Positions 44,374-58,730 are shown, counted from the first letter of the stretch. The stretch: 64,000 nucleotides of DNA from Lathyrus oleraceus (GCF_024323335.1 NC_066584.1:429574319-429638318), one strand, 5' to 3'. The notes: generated from the letters alone by a model not told the origin. Made by a program: numbers and translations.

Positions 44374-47300
44374 TGTAAGACCCCAATTTTGTCCCTAAGA
44401 TCCCTCATGGCATCATATCATATCATATCATATCATTGCTTCAAGGATCATTGTGCACCTTGCCTCCCTTCCCTATGGGTGGGTTGTCTTTTGAGAGTGG
44501 TTCTTGATCACCAAGCATGTTTTGCATATGTATATCATTGCTTTTCATTTGTTCATTAACCAAAAGTACAAAAATATGTCATCAAACACTTGTCTTGCAG
44601 ATGAAGCAATCTTAGGTCAAGACAGTCAAAGGCATCCATTGAGCCATAGATGGTGGCCATTCTTGAGAATTTGGGCACCATGATCATTCACAAGAGTTCA
44701 TATGTGCCATGACATCATTTTGAATCAAGATCCCAAGTGGTAGAGGCTTGAATTTCATCTGAGCATAGCCAGGTCAACTGAAACCCTAAAAAAGTCAACA
44801 CAAGTCAACTGTCAATTCAATCATGGATTTGAAGGTGGGAGATGGTTAGAGAGGCCTCATTCATGTCCATACAAGTCTCATTTGACATTTCAAACATCAA
44901 CAATGAAGAATTTGAGGTCAGATGAAAAGTTTCCAAAAATAGTAAGTGACCTGTAATTTGGAATTGCCAAAAATGGAAAGGTTTTCTCCTCAAGATTACA
45001 TCATCAATCAAGCTTCAAATGAAATTTTGTCCAACATGAAAGTTGAAGATCTTGTTCTCGCCTTTCCAAAAAGTCCAAGATCATTAATTTCTCATGTGTG
45101 GTTGAAAAGATATGGATCAATCATGGCCAAATGAATTTGAACTTCAAGCATGCATAACTTTTAAACCATAAGGCCAAATGGAGTGGTTCTTTTTGCAACA
45201 TTTTTCTCTTGATATGCACTATCCAAAACATGCATCATAGGCCATGAATTCTCATCACAAAAATATTTGGTTTTCCATTTGAATTTTGGAGGGAAAGTGG
45301 TAATTTGAATTTGGCTCATTGTTTTCACTTCCCACCACTTGCATTTGGATCAAAACAACATTTGAAGTGATTTCCAAGCCAAAATCGTGCACTGTTACAT
45401 TGCTTTTCCATGCATAAGGTGAATTCTCCAAATTGGCACATGCACCCTATCTTGCTAATTCCAATTGCCACAAGCTTAAGCATGATTAAGGATTGGATTA
45501 AGAGGGAGTATATAACCCTAAACATAATAGAATTCTGCAACCACACTTCACAAATCTCAGATCTAGAAATTTCCCTCCAATTTTCTCTCAAATTTTTCTC
45601 TCATTTCTTCAAATCAATTCACAAGCCATTGCTTAATTCATCACTATGAAGCATCACTGATCAAGATCCAAGCTAGATCCAGGCCAATTCGTGCAAACTG
45701 AAGCAGCTTGAAGCAAGAACACATCAATGGTGAATTCAGATTTCTGTGGAATTAAGCACGATTAAACCTTCATTCTTCATCCAATCAACTCTACAAACAC
45801 TTTGGAAGATCTGTTTGAGCTTCTCAAGACCTGAATCAAGTTATTCCAATTCTGTTTTCTCCAAGAGGTCAGAATTCGAACTTCTTCTTTCTTAAATTGA
45901 TTATGTGATAGTTGTAGATCTTGTAATGCTGGTGAAACTGAGCTTTGAATCATTGATTTCCATGCCAAATTGATTGAGTTATGCTGTTTTGAAGATTGAC
46001 ATGTGATTCTTCATTGCTTCGATTTGCTTTGTTTAGTTAGAATTAGGTTAAATTATGTATGGATTATGGATGTATGTTGCAAGATCTACACGATGATATG
46101 TTTATTGTCCATTTCTGTGAACATGTGTTCTCGAGGATGATGAGCATGATGAATACGCATGAAGAAGCTAGGGTTTATTTTCCAGAATTGCCTTTGATCC
46201 ATCCCAGCGCATTTCTGCATGCGTTTAGTTGTTTGTGATCATGCATTGGTCCATGTGGCGCTGGCTTGGCGTGTTGATTGGCTACCATTGATTCCCACTG
46301 CCATATCCGCTTAAGTGAAACGGTGTATTTCACTAGGAAACGCGCCTATTTCAAATTCTTCCTCAGTTCGATTCCAGCATATAGCATTCTTCCAAATTGC
46401 CTTTGCCTTTTATTTCATTTCTTCATCCATATTCATGCCATGCTCTTTCATGCTTTTTAATTTTTTCTTTCACTTTAAAAAATCATAACTCCATAAATAT
46501 TGATCCAAATAATGTGTGGATTTTTGCATCTTGTCCCTCATTGTGTCTACTATTTTATGAGCATTTTTCCACAATTTGTGCCTGGATGGATTTTAATTTG
46601 GCCTAGGGTTTGTGTATGCATGTCCAATTTGTACCTTGCTTGCCATATGCTTTGTGAAATGATGAGATTTAATCCAATGATTGCGAAATTTGGTATGCTT
46701 AAACTAGACATCTTGCTGGATATTTTGGTGTTGAGTTTGCAATTTTATCATTTGTGGTTGCTGAGATATGCTCATGTTAATGTAGGTGTGACAATGTGTG
46801 TCACACCTTTGCTTTCTCAACTTGTGTAACTTCTTTGCCATGCCAAATGAACTCCAAATGATTTGATTTTTTGTATGATGCTTTTTATGCATGATGTGGT
46901 TGATCATGAATATTTGTGGAATTTTTGGATTCATTTCTGATTTGTTTGGGATTTTTCTTGCTGGTTGATCATGTTTGAACTCTTGATTGGTCTTGAACTT
47001 CCATGATTTGGGAAATGATGGTTGTGTATCCTATGGATGTGAAATTTTGCACATTGTTTCTAGACATATTGAAGTTTATTGTGGCTTTAGTTTGAGGTCT
47101 TTACCATTTGTCATTTCTGTTTTAGGCCTGTCCTAAATTGGTGTACCAAATTGTGCCCTATTTGAGCTTGTTTGTGCCTACCTTGCCTTAGGGAATTTAT
47201 TTGCCATGCTTAAACTTGTCCAAATGCATTGATTTTTGGTGTGTTGATCATGTTGTGTGTTCTGTTTAGCCATGATTTTTCTTGAGATTAATTGGATCAT

Positions 47301-49936
47301 TTTTGAATTAATGTGCATTTGTTCATTATGTTGCTTCAATGTGCTTCCAATTTGCATACCTTGCCTTACTTGATTTGTGAAATGAATTTGGTTGATGCTA
47401 TTGACATGAGACCTTTTGGATTAGTTTCTTATTTGGTTTAAGTTGATTCATGTTAATTTTTAGCTTCTGTTTTAAATTTTTTCTCCATCTTTGACCCTAG
47501 GCTTTGACCTAGTGGTTTGCCTCTCATGTTTGAAGCTTTGTTTCAGGTTACACATTCAAGTTACACAATTGATGATGCCTCATCTTGAGAGCATTTGATA
47601 TTTGCTCTTGATTACTAATGTGTGTTTTGTAGTTTGATGTTGACTCCCTTGAGTTTTATTTGTGGCTTACACATTGTGTATATTGGTTATCTGTTGCATT
47701 AACTGTTGGTTGTTTGTCTGTATAGTTGTACTGATTTGTTTGATGTTTCCACAGGTACATTAGTTGCTTAAGTTCATTTTGAACTTGCTTTTTCTTGGTT
47801 GCTTAACCAATTAGGTATAATTTCTCTTCTTCATGTAGTCTGGAAGACCTACTGTTACTTGGTAGGCACCTGTCTGAAGTCCTCCTTAAGAGGCAATGCT
47901 TGTGTTTGTTTATCTTTGTGCCAAGCAGGAAAAGTCCTTTGATAAGGCAATTGGCAGATAAAAGAGATGTGTAATCCATATCCTGCTATTCAGTGTGTCA
48001 TCCCTTTGCTCACATTACATGTTGATGCATTGTGGATATTAACCCAAGATCTATAGAGTATTTCATTTTTGGAGAGAGTTCCAACTTTCTGAACTCCCAC
48101 ACTTTCTATCATCTGAAGCTCTCCCTGACCAGGGATAAGAGCTATGAGGCACACCCCTCATCTCCTTTTCATCTGCCTCACCTTAACTCTCAATGTTAAG
48201 GTGAAGAGCACCAATTACCCCATTCCAGTTGACTTTAAAGTCCAACCTTGTTTGAGCCTAATTGCTTGTGTATAGTGTGTGCTATTTGACTTGTTTAATT
48301 GCTTGATTCATCTGTACATGTTTGCTTGTGTGCTTTGTGCATTTATCATCATTAATTGTTCATTATTGCATGATCATTGTTCATATCTTTGTGACATCTT
48401 TGTTTGTCCATTGAGGAATCAATTGTAAGTCCATTTGTTGGCCATTGTTCCTATGATTTGGAAGGGATTGAGTGTAAGACCATTTATTGGCAACTTGTGT
48501 CCTCTTTGCTTATTGCTTTTGTTTGTTTGTTGTATGTGAGGATTCAGTTGTAAGTCCATGTTGTTGGCATTTGTATTCCTATGATCATCCTTTGGAGATT
48601 GGAATAAGTCCAGATAGATTGGCATCTGATATCCATGTTTTGTTTTGCCTTAGGAGATTGGAGTAAGTCCATATATTGGCATCTGGTGTCCTTGTTTGTT
48701 TTGGTTCTGTGGAGATTGGTATAAGTCCAGTTGATTGGCATCCGGTATCCACCTTTTTGTTTTGTTCTGCTTTGGGAGATTAATATAATTCCATTGATTG
48801 GCATCTGATATCCATGTTTGTTTTAGGAGATTGGTGTAAATCCATTGATTGGTATCCGGTATCCACCTTTATTTGTGAGATTGGTGTAAGTCCACTGATT
48901 GGCATCCGGTATCCATTTATTTTGCTTATTTGTTATTGCTCATTTGCATATTCCAAAGGAATCACTTGAATCATCTTCCATATGATTTCAAGAGGTGAAC
49001 CTCTAAGAAGTTTTACACTCCTTCATCCACACCCTTTTTGTTCTGAACCCTTTTCACTTGTTGATTTTTTAAATTTGAAATAAATATTGTGCAAACATCT
49101 TCATGTCTCTTCAAATTAGAAACCTGGACCTTAAGTCCTTGATTTTAAAACTTCACTTTTGATAACACTTCTTTCTGAATTGAATTCTAATCATACTTTG
49201 ACCATATTTTGTGAATACTCATAATCAATTAACTTCACTCATTCAATTGTTTTGTGGCTTTGTCCATTCTTGATAAGTTTTCATACATTAGCCATAGGTT
49301 TGATTTATCCTAGTTGGTTGATTTTAATCTCACCTTTTGTCCTTAGTGATTGAATTGTAAAACTTCCTTGCTTATTATAGGGTTAACCCCTCACTAGCAA
49401 GTTGAAGCTTTTCTCACATGGTGGACTTGTTGTTTGTATAAGGTTGAGTTTTCTCCCATGGATAACGAAAGACCTTAGGGCTTTTGTTTTAAAATTGAAT
49501 CCACTCATATTTTGGAAATCTTTTAGCCGAACTACAGCGTTTTGATCCTTACCTTCCATGGAAAGGTACGTAGGCAACGGGTTCATCCCTTCAAACACAA
49601 AAATAATAACTTGTACATTCTTTTTCTCATCTTCCCAATCATGTTTGCACAATATGTCATAAACAAATAAACTTTTTTATACAACAAGTGTGAAAAGGGC
49701 TCCCTAGGAGTACCTAGGACGTTTTGGGTGCCTAACACCTTCCCATTGCGTAATTTACCCCTTACCCAGATTCTCTGATCTTTTCATTAGTTTTCTATGT
49801 GTAAAACTTCTTAGGCTTTTGTTCGCTTTTTAGCCATTCCTTTGGATAAATAAAAGTGCGGTGGCGACTCGATTTCTTTGTATGCTTTGCTTTTGATTTA
49901 GTCAATAAATCATAAAGTGACGAATACACCGCTATA
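44374..49936 (+). repeat. E4 5' LTR
   Basis: 5563 bp. Starts TGTAAGACCCCAATTTTG; the end reads CGCTATA instead of CGCTACA, so the conserved terminal CA is TA here. A likely TATA box (TATATAA) lies at 45509-45515. Minisatellite-like repeats (TAAGTCCA..GATTGGCATC, 48410-48930) and the conserved end block (49697-49870) match the E2 LTR. Confidence 0.9.
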
Positions 49937-49942
49937 GAAAAG

Positions 49943-49960
49943 TGGCGACTCTGCTGGGGA
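49943..49960 (+). promoter_or_regulatory. E4 primer binding site
   Basis: TGGCGACTCTGCTGGGGA, six bases after the LTR end (spacer GAAAAG), single copy. Same tRNA specificity as E2 and E3. Confidence 0.9.
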
Positions 49961-50908
49961 TACAAAAGAATTCCTTGGTGGTATTGCCTACTTTTCACCC
50001 TTGTTGTGTGATATTGTTATTTGTTATATGGCATATTTATGTACAATTTGGGATAATTGTATTGATTGTAATGTTTGAATTGCTTGATATACAATTGTTG
50101 TTTGCTTTGGTGATCTCTATGAGATGAGTTCTATACCCGAACTCGAGTGCACCTTAGGATAGGAGAATGGCATAGTCTTCTTGACTGGTGTGGAGTATTC
50201 GTTAGCCAGTTGACTTGCGAGTCCATTCACTTGGTGGAGGTCATGTTGGATTAATAATGTCACACAAGTTATTTGTGGTTAGGCATTATTCTTTCAATCA
50301 TGTGCCTTAGAAGCCAAGGACCTTAGTTTACCAAGCCCATCTTGGCCTATTTTTAGGACGTAGTGCGGAGGTCGTTCAGATGTCAGATCTGATGCGATTG
50401 TTACGCGATACTACACTCATAAGAGTCTCTCTTGAGAATATTCTTGGAATACGAGTATTCGTTCCTCCGATAATATCCGAAAGATGGGACGATGATTATG
50501 GGAACCTCTGGTAGAACATGCCTGGCAGGTTTAAACCCTAGTACACTCCCTTTGGGTGGTTCTTAACCGAGACTCCATGCTCGTGACTCTCAGCAAACCC
50601 GTGATTCATGGTTGAGTCGTTCAGACAACCTTAATATCAATGGAACCTGGGTGTTGATAAGGTGTAAAACCTAAATCCACCAAAACGGATGGTTGATATT
50701 AAGGATGTTGGAGCCGGTTCATGTACCGTTAATATCAATGGAACTTGGGTGTTGATAAGGTGAAAACCATAATCCACCAAAATGGATGATTGATATTAGG
50801 GATACAATGAGCTTTCCCATGACCTTTGTTTGGTGTGACTTGCTTGATCCTTGAGTGTGATTGTTGCATTCATGAATTCATGCATTCATCTGCATTCATG
50901 TCATCAAA
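49961..50908 (+). other. E4 5' leader with two hairpins
   Basis: Homologous to E2's leader. Hairpin a has a perfect 12-bp stem, CCTTAATATCAA (50629-50640) with TTGATATTAAGG (50693-50704). Hairpin b is similar (about 50730-50799). No coding signal; the upstream ATGs are in short frames. Confidence 0.75.
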
Positions 50909-51737
50909 ATGAGAAAATTTTCAAGGAACTTAAGGGGTTTATTTGCAAAATTTTCAGACATGGAAAGACCAAAAAGGCATACAAAGAAGTACAGCTTTAG
51001 ACAGCCTGATGTGAAAGAGTTAAGGAATCTAACATCTTATGTATTAGATCCCTTGGGTTTCAAAGCTCGTTATGGGAAGCATCTGCCTCTGTTGACTACT
51101 CAGGTTGATGAGGGACTGATGAGTACTCTGGCGCAGTTTTATGATCCTCTATATCACTGCTTCTCTTTCCCGGACTTCCAGCTGTTGCCTGCCTTGGAGG
51201 AGTATGCTCATCTTATTGGGATCCCGATTCTGGATCAGGTGCCATTCAGTAGCTTAGAGAGTATTCCGACTGCTCGAGAGATTGCAAACTTGTTGCACAT
51301 AGATGAAGACTTGGTTAAAGCTAATCTGACTGTCAAAGGTGGAATTCAGGGTCTTCCTTCTGAGTTCCTCATTGCTCAAGCTACCATCTATGGGAAGGCC
51401 ATGAGTGAGGATGCCTTTGAGGCTTTATTTGTGCTGCTCATCTATGGGTTGGTGTTGTTCCCCAACATCGACAAATTTGTGGATGCGAACGCCATTAGGA
51501 TCTTTTCAGTTCTTAATCCCGTTCCGACTCTGTTGGGCGATGCCTATGTCTCTTTGCATCTGAGGAATGCGAAGGGTGGAGGAGTTATTGTGTGTTGTTT
51601 GCCTCTGCTATATAAGTGGTTTATTTCTCACTTACCGCAGACGGTCGCTTTCAAGGAGAACAAGGGATGTCTACGGTGGTCTCAGAGACTTATGTCTCTC
51701 ACTAATGATGATATCTCTTGGTATGATCGCGTGTATG
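50909..51737 (+). pseudogene. E4 ORF1 (Ogre-specific ORF upstream of gag), interrupted
   Basis: 276 codons open without a stop up to the insertion. ATG at 50909 or, more in line with the protein start, ATG at 50960 (MERPKRHTKKYSF). Motifs include LRNLTSYVLDPLGF, LLTTQVDEGLMSTLAQFYDP, CFSFPDFQLLPALEEYAHLIGIP, FEALFVLLIYGLVLFPNIDKF and CCLPLLYKWF. This matches the plant DUF7745-like family that I know as ORF1 of Ogre-type elements; its function is unknown. The frame resumes after the solo LTR at 57356 (VQIIDYCGEFPNVPLLGTCGG) and is cut for good by E5 at 57424. Intact apart from the insertions, so E4 was young when hit. Confidence 0.8.
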
Positions 51738-54700
51738 TGTAGCGGTGTATTCGTCGCTATATGATCTATTGGTTAAATCATAAGCAAAGCATACAATAAT
51801 TTTCGAGTCGCCACCGCACTTTTATTTATCCAAAGGACTGGCTAAAAAGCGAACAAAAGCCTAAGAAGTTTTACACGTAGAAAACTAATAAAAAGATCAG
51901 AGAGTCTGGGTAAGGGGTAAATTACGCAATGGGAAGGTGTTAGGCACCCACTACGTCCTAGGTACTCCTAGGGAGCCCTTTTCACACTTGTTGTAAAAGA
52001 TTGTTATTTGTTATGACATAAGTATTGTGCAAACATGATTGGGATGATGAGAAAAGAATATACAATTTTTTATTGGGTTTGAACGGATGAACCCGCTGCC
52101 TACGTACCTTCCATCAAAGGTAAGGATCAAAACGCCGTAGTTCGGCTAAAAGATTTCCAAAAGTGAGTTGGGTTCAATTTTAAACACAAACCCTAAGGTC
52201 TTACGTTATCCACGGGAGAAAACTCAACCTTATACAAATCACAAAGTCCACCATGTGAGAACAGCTTCAACTTGCCAGGGAGGGGTTAACCCTATAATAG
52301 GCAAGGAAGACTTACAATTCAATCACTAAAGACAGAAGGTGAGATTAACATCAACCACTAAGATAAATCAAACCTATAGCTCATGTATGAAAAGATTAAC
52401 AATGGACAAAGCCAAAACAAGTGAATGAGTGAAGTTAATTGATTGTGATTATGAAAGTAGATCAAAGTATGATTAAGATTGATTTGAAAAAAGTATTATG
52501 AAATGAGGTTTGAAAAAAGTCAAGGACTTGGGTCCAGGTTTTTAATTTGAAAACATGAAGATGTTTGCACAACATTTATGTCAAGTTTGAAATCAAAGTG
52601 TGAAAAGGTTTAGGACATAATGGGGATGAATGGATGAAGATGGATTGTAAAACTTCTTAGAAGGTTCACTTCTTGAAATCATATAGGAGATGATTCAAGT
52701 GTGTCCTTTGGAATGGCAATGAATAATAACAAACAAACAAGAAAGTCAACAAAAGCGGATATCGGATGCCAATCACTGGGCTTATACCAATCTCCTAAAA
52801 CAAAACTGGATATCAGAGGCCACTCAATGGTCTTACACTAATCTCCTAAACAAAAGAAATAAAAGGCGGATACCGGATACCAATAGATGGATTTACACAA
52901 ATCTCCTAAAACAGAACTGGATATCAGAAGCCACTCAATGGTCTTACACTAATCTCCTCAAAAGAAAACAAAGATGAAATATGGAAGTCACCTGCCAATC
53001 TATCTGGACTTAGGTTAACTCCACATATGATCATAGGAAAACCAATGCCACATTACAGGGACTTACAATGGATTCTCACATGCAAGAACAAAAGTAACAT
53101 ATGATCACAGGAAAGCAAATGCCAACTTACAGGGACTTATAATTGCAACCTCACATACAATCAAACAAAATATCTTATGATCATAGGAAAGCAAATGCCA
53201 ACTTACAGGGACTTATACTGCATCCTCACAAACAAACAAACCAAACAACAGAAGATATGAGTGACCAATGAGGTCTTACACTCTATCCTTCCATATCATA
53301 GGAGCAATGACCAAAGAAATGGACTTACAATTGTCCTCAATGGGTAAACAACAATGACAATATCACAAAGACAAATGAGATGATTGTGCATTAATGAGCA
53401 ATTAATGATGATGATAAATGCATGAAGCATACAAGCAAATATGTGCATATGAAGTAATCAATCAATCAATGAGTATCAAACAGCACACTCTATAACCAAA
53501 CAAGGAGGCTCATACAAGAGGGTGAGGCACTGAGGCCAACTGGAATAGGGTTCAAGATTTGCTCTTAACCTTGCCATTGAGAGGCTAAGGTGAAGCAGAT
53601 GAAAGGAGATGAGGGGTGTGCCTCATTGCTCTTATCCCTGATCAGGGAGAGCATTTCAGAAAGTGTGGGAGCTCAGAAAGATGGAGCTCTTTCCACATTA
53701 TTGACTCGATAGATCTTGGGTTTTGATCTCAATGCTACAACCATGTAATGGGAGCAAGGAGAAGACTCACTGAATAGTAGGGGATAGGTTGCTTATCCCT
53801 TTGATCTACCAATTGCCTTTCTTGAAGGACTTTTCCTGCTTGGGACAAATTTAAACACACACAAGCATTGCCTCTTAAGGAGGACTTCAGACAGTTTGCC
53901 CGGCCAAATAACAGGCCGGGTCTCCAGACTACATGAAGAAAAAGTAATTATACCTCAAAAGCAAATTGCTAAATAGCAAAGCAAAGCAATTCTAAGCAAC
54001 TAAAAGGTACCTGAAATGATCAGACAAATCAGTACACAGTTCAACAGTTTAAATCAGAAGGAAATGAATCAAACAGTTAAATCAACAAACAGAAGTGCAA
54101 AAGCACAAGACCCAACTCATATGAGTCATACCACCTACAAAACAAAGGTTAGCACATGATATATAATCAAGCTCAATCAAATTGGCAATGGTTTCTTTGA
54201 GGCATTGTTGCTTAACCTGAAACAAATGAACTCAACATAAGCCAAGAGACCACTAGGGCAAGCCTAGGGTCAAAAATAAATGATAAAAGTCAAAACAGCA
54301 AATGAAAGTCAACCAAAGTCAAGTTCAAACATTTGAGAAGCAAGCACAATTGGTTTCAAGCTCATATCATGTATTATCATCATTTTATAGACAAAAGGAA
54401 GCAAAACATGGCAAAAGAGAGCACATAGAAGTCAACAGAAATACTTGGCTCAAACCCAAACATAATCAATTCCAAAAATCACAAAATAATTCATGCTCAA
54501 TCACAATCCATAACATAGCATGCATATGAAATTTCAGCTCAATTGGATCATGGGAAGATAGTCAATTAAAATCAGGAAGTCAACACAATTTCAAGCATGC
54601 ACAAAGAAGTCAAACAAACATGTATCAACTTCAAAAAATCATAACTAAATGAAAACAGATGAGAAATGGATGGGATCAACACCAATGCAAAACTCAAGAT

Positions 54701-57350
54701 GTCTAGTATGCACATGTAAAATTTCATGATCATCCAATGAAGTATGAGAATTTCCCAAATGAAATGGCAAGATGTGTCACACAAAGTCAACAATTGACTA
54801 GGCAGGGAAGAAAAAACTCAAACAAATAGGAAATGGCACAATTAAATCCAGGAAAATTCACACATCAACTAGACATATAATAGAAGGCTCATGCAAAGTT
54901 TCACATTAATTGAATGTCAGGAAGCATGTCAATAAAAATCATGAAATTGCATAACATTGGTGTGACACAAATTGTCACACCCTACTTCAAAAATTCATAT
55001 CTTAACAACCACATATGATAAATTCAAGAACTCTACATCAAAACAAGCATGAATGAGTGTAGAATAACCACAAAAAATTTCAGGACCATTGGATACATCA
55101 TTATCATTTCACAAAAGAATTGGCAAAAGGTATGAAAAATGCATACATGAGCAAAACCCTAATGCCATTTAAAATTCGACCATGCAAAAATTCTGGAAAA
55201 ATCATGATGAAATACTAGACATCAAGATGAACACAATGCTGAAATTTTCATGAATTTTGGAATTGAAATGCACGAGTTATGATTTTTGTAAGATTGTGTA
55301 TCAAAGTGAAATAAATATTGAACAATAAAATGAATTAATTGATTTAATATGTGACCGATGGCAAAGTGGTAATATGTGCATCATTTAAATGAAACGGTGA
55401 GTATCGATGGTGATGTGGCACGCAGCTATAGGAACATGGCAATGCAACAGGGAATTCACGCAGAAAAACACAAATTCGACCAACACACGATCACACAAAT
55501 CTGGCAAAATGGAATTTAGGGTTTTGGTTTTACTGTTCATCATCATCAACCATCGTGAAAAACAATTTATCCCAGAAATGAACAATAGACATATCATTGT
55601 AATCAGCACGCAATGCATATCAACATGCTACCATCAAAATTCATTAACTCGAGCTAACCATCAAGAAATCATTCAAAACAATAATAACCAACAAACTTTA
55701 AACTCAGATTTCTCCCAGCACAGTTAACCATTTTCAATGATTCAAGGTTCATTGGAATCAGCCAAGCATAAACTATCTAAAGCATGGCATGGTTCTAAAA
55801 AGTAAGAGATGCGAAAACTGACCAATATTGAAGCTCAGTGATGATTTGGATGTTGTTTGCTTGCAAATCCTCAAAACAGATGTACATGAAGCTTCTAAAA
55901 GAAGAATGGCTGGAGAGTTCTAGCTTGGCAATGCTCAAAATGGTCCAAAACGAAATCTGCCATGGCTGCACCTTAATGAAGCAGAGCTGGAGATTGCTGT
56001 CACAGCTGGTAAACGGTGCCTCAAATAGCTCAAGAGTGACGGTAAATGCCAAAGCAAACAAGAACTAGCTCGAGCTCTCAAGGTTTTTTGCAGAATTTTG
56101 AAAGTGAAGCAAAAAATTTTGAGAGCAAAGATGATTTTTTTGTTAGGATGTCTGGCTGCTGCTAGCTCTCTAGGGTTTGTAAATGACAGAAAATAAGGTT
56201 TTATACTTCTGTTTTAACTTCCCTAATCAAGTGTTAAACAACATTAGCTTAAATGAACCATTTTGCTCACTTTGCTAATTTTCCAACATATGCACATGGA
56301 GGTGTAAGGTTCTGCACGAATTGGGCCTTGAGCATGTTTCAAATATCAATTAAAACAAGTTCCAAATGGCCAAATGTGCTGAAAATGTTTAATTCCAAAA
56401 GTCAACTTTTTGCACCACTTGAATTTTAATTAGACAAGTCCAAAAATGCCATTTTGCATGGTGAGGTTTTGGTGAAAGATGAATGCATTTTTGGAAAGAG
56501 GGGAACAAATGGAGCTTGTAGGAAAAAACCCCACTAAAATTGGCCTTGTGGTTCATGAGATATGGCCCCTTGAAGTTCAAAAAATTGTGAAAATGAATTG
56601 ATCATATCTTGCAAACCATACATGGGATTTGGGAGTTCTTGGACTTTTTGAAAATGGGAGAACAAGATCTTCAACTTTCATGTTGGGCAAAAATTCATTT
56701 GAAGCTTGTATCATGATGTAAGTTTAAGATCAAGAAGTTTCCATTTTTGGCAATTAAAATTACAGGTCAACTTTCTATTTCTGGAAATTTTCTGTTTGAC
56801 TTCAAATTCTTCCATGATGAGGTTGGACATGATATATGAGGCTTATATAAGCATGAATGAGCTCCTTCAAATCAATTCCCACCATCAAATCACTGATTAA
56901 ATCCACAGTTGACCAAGTTTGACTTTTCTAGGGTTTTGCATGATTGAAGCACTTCTGATGAATTCCAAACCCTAATTCCTTGAGAACTTGATTCCAAATG
57001 ATATCACAACATATATGAACCCTTGATTATTGATCATGGTGCCCAAATTCTGCAAGAATGGCCACCATCCATTGCTTTGACTGACTGCTGACTGTCTTTG
57101 ACCTAATTGCTGATGATTGCTTCAACTGCAAGCAACAAGGTTAGACTGACAATATTTTTGTACTTTTTGAATGATAAACATATGAAAAGCAAAGATATAC
57201 AAATGCAAAGTATGCTTGGTGATCAAGAATCAACTCATAAGGCAACCTACCCACTAGGAGGGAAACTAGGGCATGCAGTGATCCTTGAGGCCATGATATG
57301 ATATGATATGGGCCATGAGGGATCTTAGGGCCCAAAATTGGGGTCTTACA
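51738..57350 (-). repeat. Solo LTR of an Ogre-like element inside E4 ORF1
   Basis: 5613 bp, minus strand, from TGTAAGACC... at 57350 to ...CGCTACA at 51738, flanked by the 5-bp duplication GTATG (51733-51737 and 57351-57355). No internal region remains. Its start reads GGGCCCTAAGATCC like E2, so it is a related family, diverged from it. A minus-strand TATA box (TATAAAA) is at 56199-56205, the repeat block at 52745-53345, and the conserved end block at 51805-51990. Solo LTRs arise by recombination between the two LTRs of an element. Confidence 0.93.
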
Positions 57351-57423
57351 GTATGATACTGTGCAGATTATTGATTATTGTGGTGAATTCCCTAATGTGC
57401 CTCTTCTTGGTACATGTGGTGGG
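57351..57423 (+). pseudogene. E4 ORF1 continuation between two insertions
   Basis: After the GTATG duplication the ORF1 frame goes on for about 22 codons (IIDYCGEFPNVPLLGT) until E5 begins at 57424. This 73-bp strip between two independent insertions shows both hit the same gene. The last five bases, GTGGG, are the candidate target duplication of E5. Confidence 0.8.
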
Positions 57424-58721
57424 TGATCGCTCGACTGGGTGAGTCGAGAATGGGATACAAACTGCAAGTGCACAGTTCTATCGCGTAGTTTTAAAAGATA
57501 TCGATCCCACAGGGACTTATGAATCGATATACCGTTATCTAAAGTTACTACGTAAATCTAAGGTGAAGATGTTTGATTGTTTGGGGGAAAACTAAGAGCT
57601 AAACTAATGTCTAGATTAAATATTAATAAAACGGATATCGGTATGTAATTCGTCAAAACTAGGGAATCAAGTCTTTGTCGGTTTCTTGGTTTTAAAATGA
57701 ATCGTTTCGGTTAACTTTATTGGTTAAAGGTTCTATCTCAAACTCTCGCTCTGTTGAATAAACCATGATTTTATATTAATGTTGCTGTCACTTATAATTA
57801 AGTCAAAAACCATATTTTGAAAACAATAAAGTTGCAGAAACTCTTTTCAAGAAAATACTGACCGTTTTAAACACCCTTATCTCAAACTCTCGCTCTGTTG
57901 ACTTAGGTTATATAATTAAATCCAAATGCTTAACTCTCGTCCTCACATTCAATCTTTAAAAATACTTTTTGGAAAAGGTCAGAATTTAATTAACTCTAAA
58001 ACTTGCTCTCGCCCTGATCTAGAATTAATGCCTAACTTACACTGTCCAGTTAAAATCTCAAACTCTCGCTCTATTGATTTTAACTTCTCTATGTCTTTTA
58101 CTTTTGTAAAAAATCTTGTTATTAAACCTGTAAGTTGAGACCATAAAAAGATTGATTTTGATTTTAAGTTTAGATAAACCGACTCAGTCTCGATCCCTTA
58201 TTCTGCTTACTTTACATACCGATACCTAGGCAAATTAGCCAGACATGCTAAATAAACAAGAATTTATATCATGCATAAACAGACTCATTCCAGGCAGGCA
58301 ATATGAATAAACAATAGAATAAAACATACAAAATTAAATAGCAATTAAAGAACCTGAATGCGTAATACAATGGTCTTGAACACTCCACCACAAGCCGGTA
58401 GGATTTGTTCTTGGATTCTTCAATTAAACCGTAAAATAAATCAAGGAAATAAAACTCGAATATAACGTAAGGTTAAATCCGGTATAAAGCTGCACAGTAG
58501 TTTCCGGTGTAGAAACTATTATGCGAAAAATATCTAAAAGCTAAAAACGGGAAAGATAAATTGCAAGGGAAAAGGGAAAGTAAAGCTTGCAAAAGAAATA
58601 AATAAAATGAACAATGCTGGAAAGGAAGAAAATTAAGCAAAGGCGTGAAAGGAAAATTTGGCAGAGCTTTCGCAAAACTGAGCGTGCAAAAACTTGTGTC
58701 GACGGCAAAGAGAGGAGATGG

Positions 58722-58730
58722 CTATTTATA
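58722..58730 (-). promoter_or_regulatory. E5 LTR TATA box
   Basis: Minus-strand TATAAATAG. It lies about 140-230 bp downstream (in transcription direction) of the TGACG palindrome cluster and would start the genomic RNA. Confidence 0.7.

Larger units (their letters stand above)
44374..57423 (+). mobile_element. E4: Ogre-like element, 5' part
   Basis: 5' LTR (44374-49936), PBS, leader and ORF1 are present in order. The element is split by a solo LTR (51738-57350) and then by E5 at 57424, so gag, pol and the 3' LTR are outside the window or lost. The base preceding the LTR suggests the target duplication ACTAT (44369-44373), which cannot be confirmed without the other end. Confidence 0.88.

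Noticed and set aside
44137..44559. A 140-codon open frame as one gene
   Set aside because: It is a chimera running from E3's LTR through the integrase scrap into E4's LTR; only 44217-44373 is coding-derived.
51567..51764. A separate 65-codon plus-strand gene in E4 ORF1
   Set aside because: It is an out-of-frame shadow of ORF1 running into the solo LTR.
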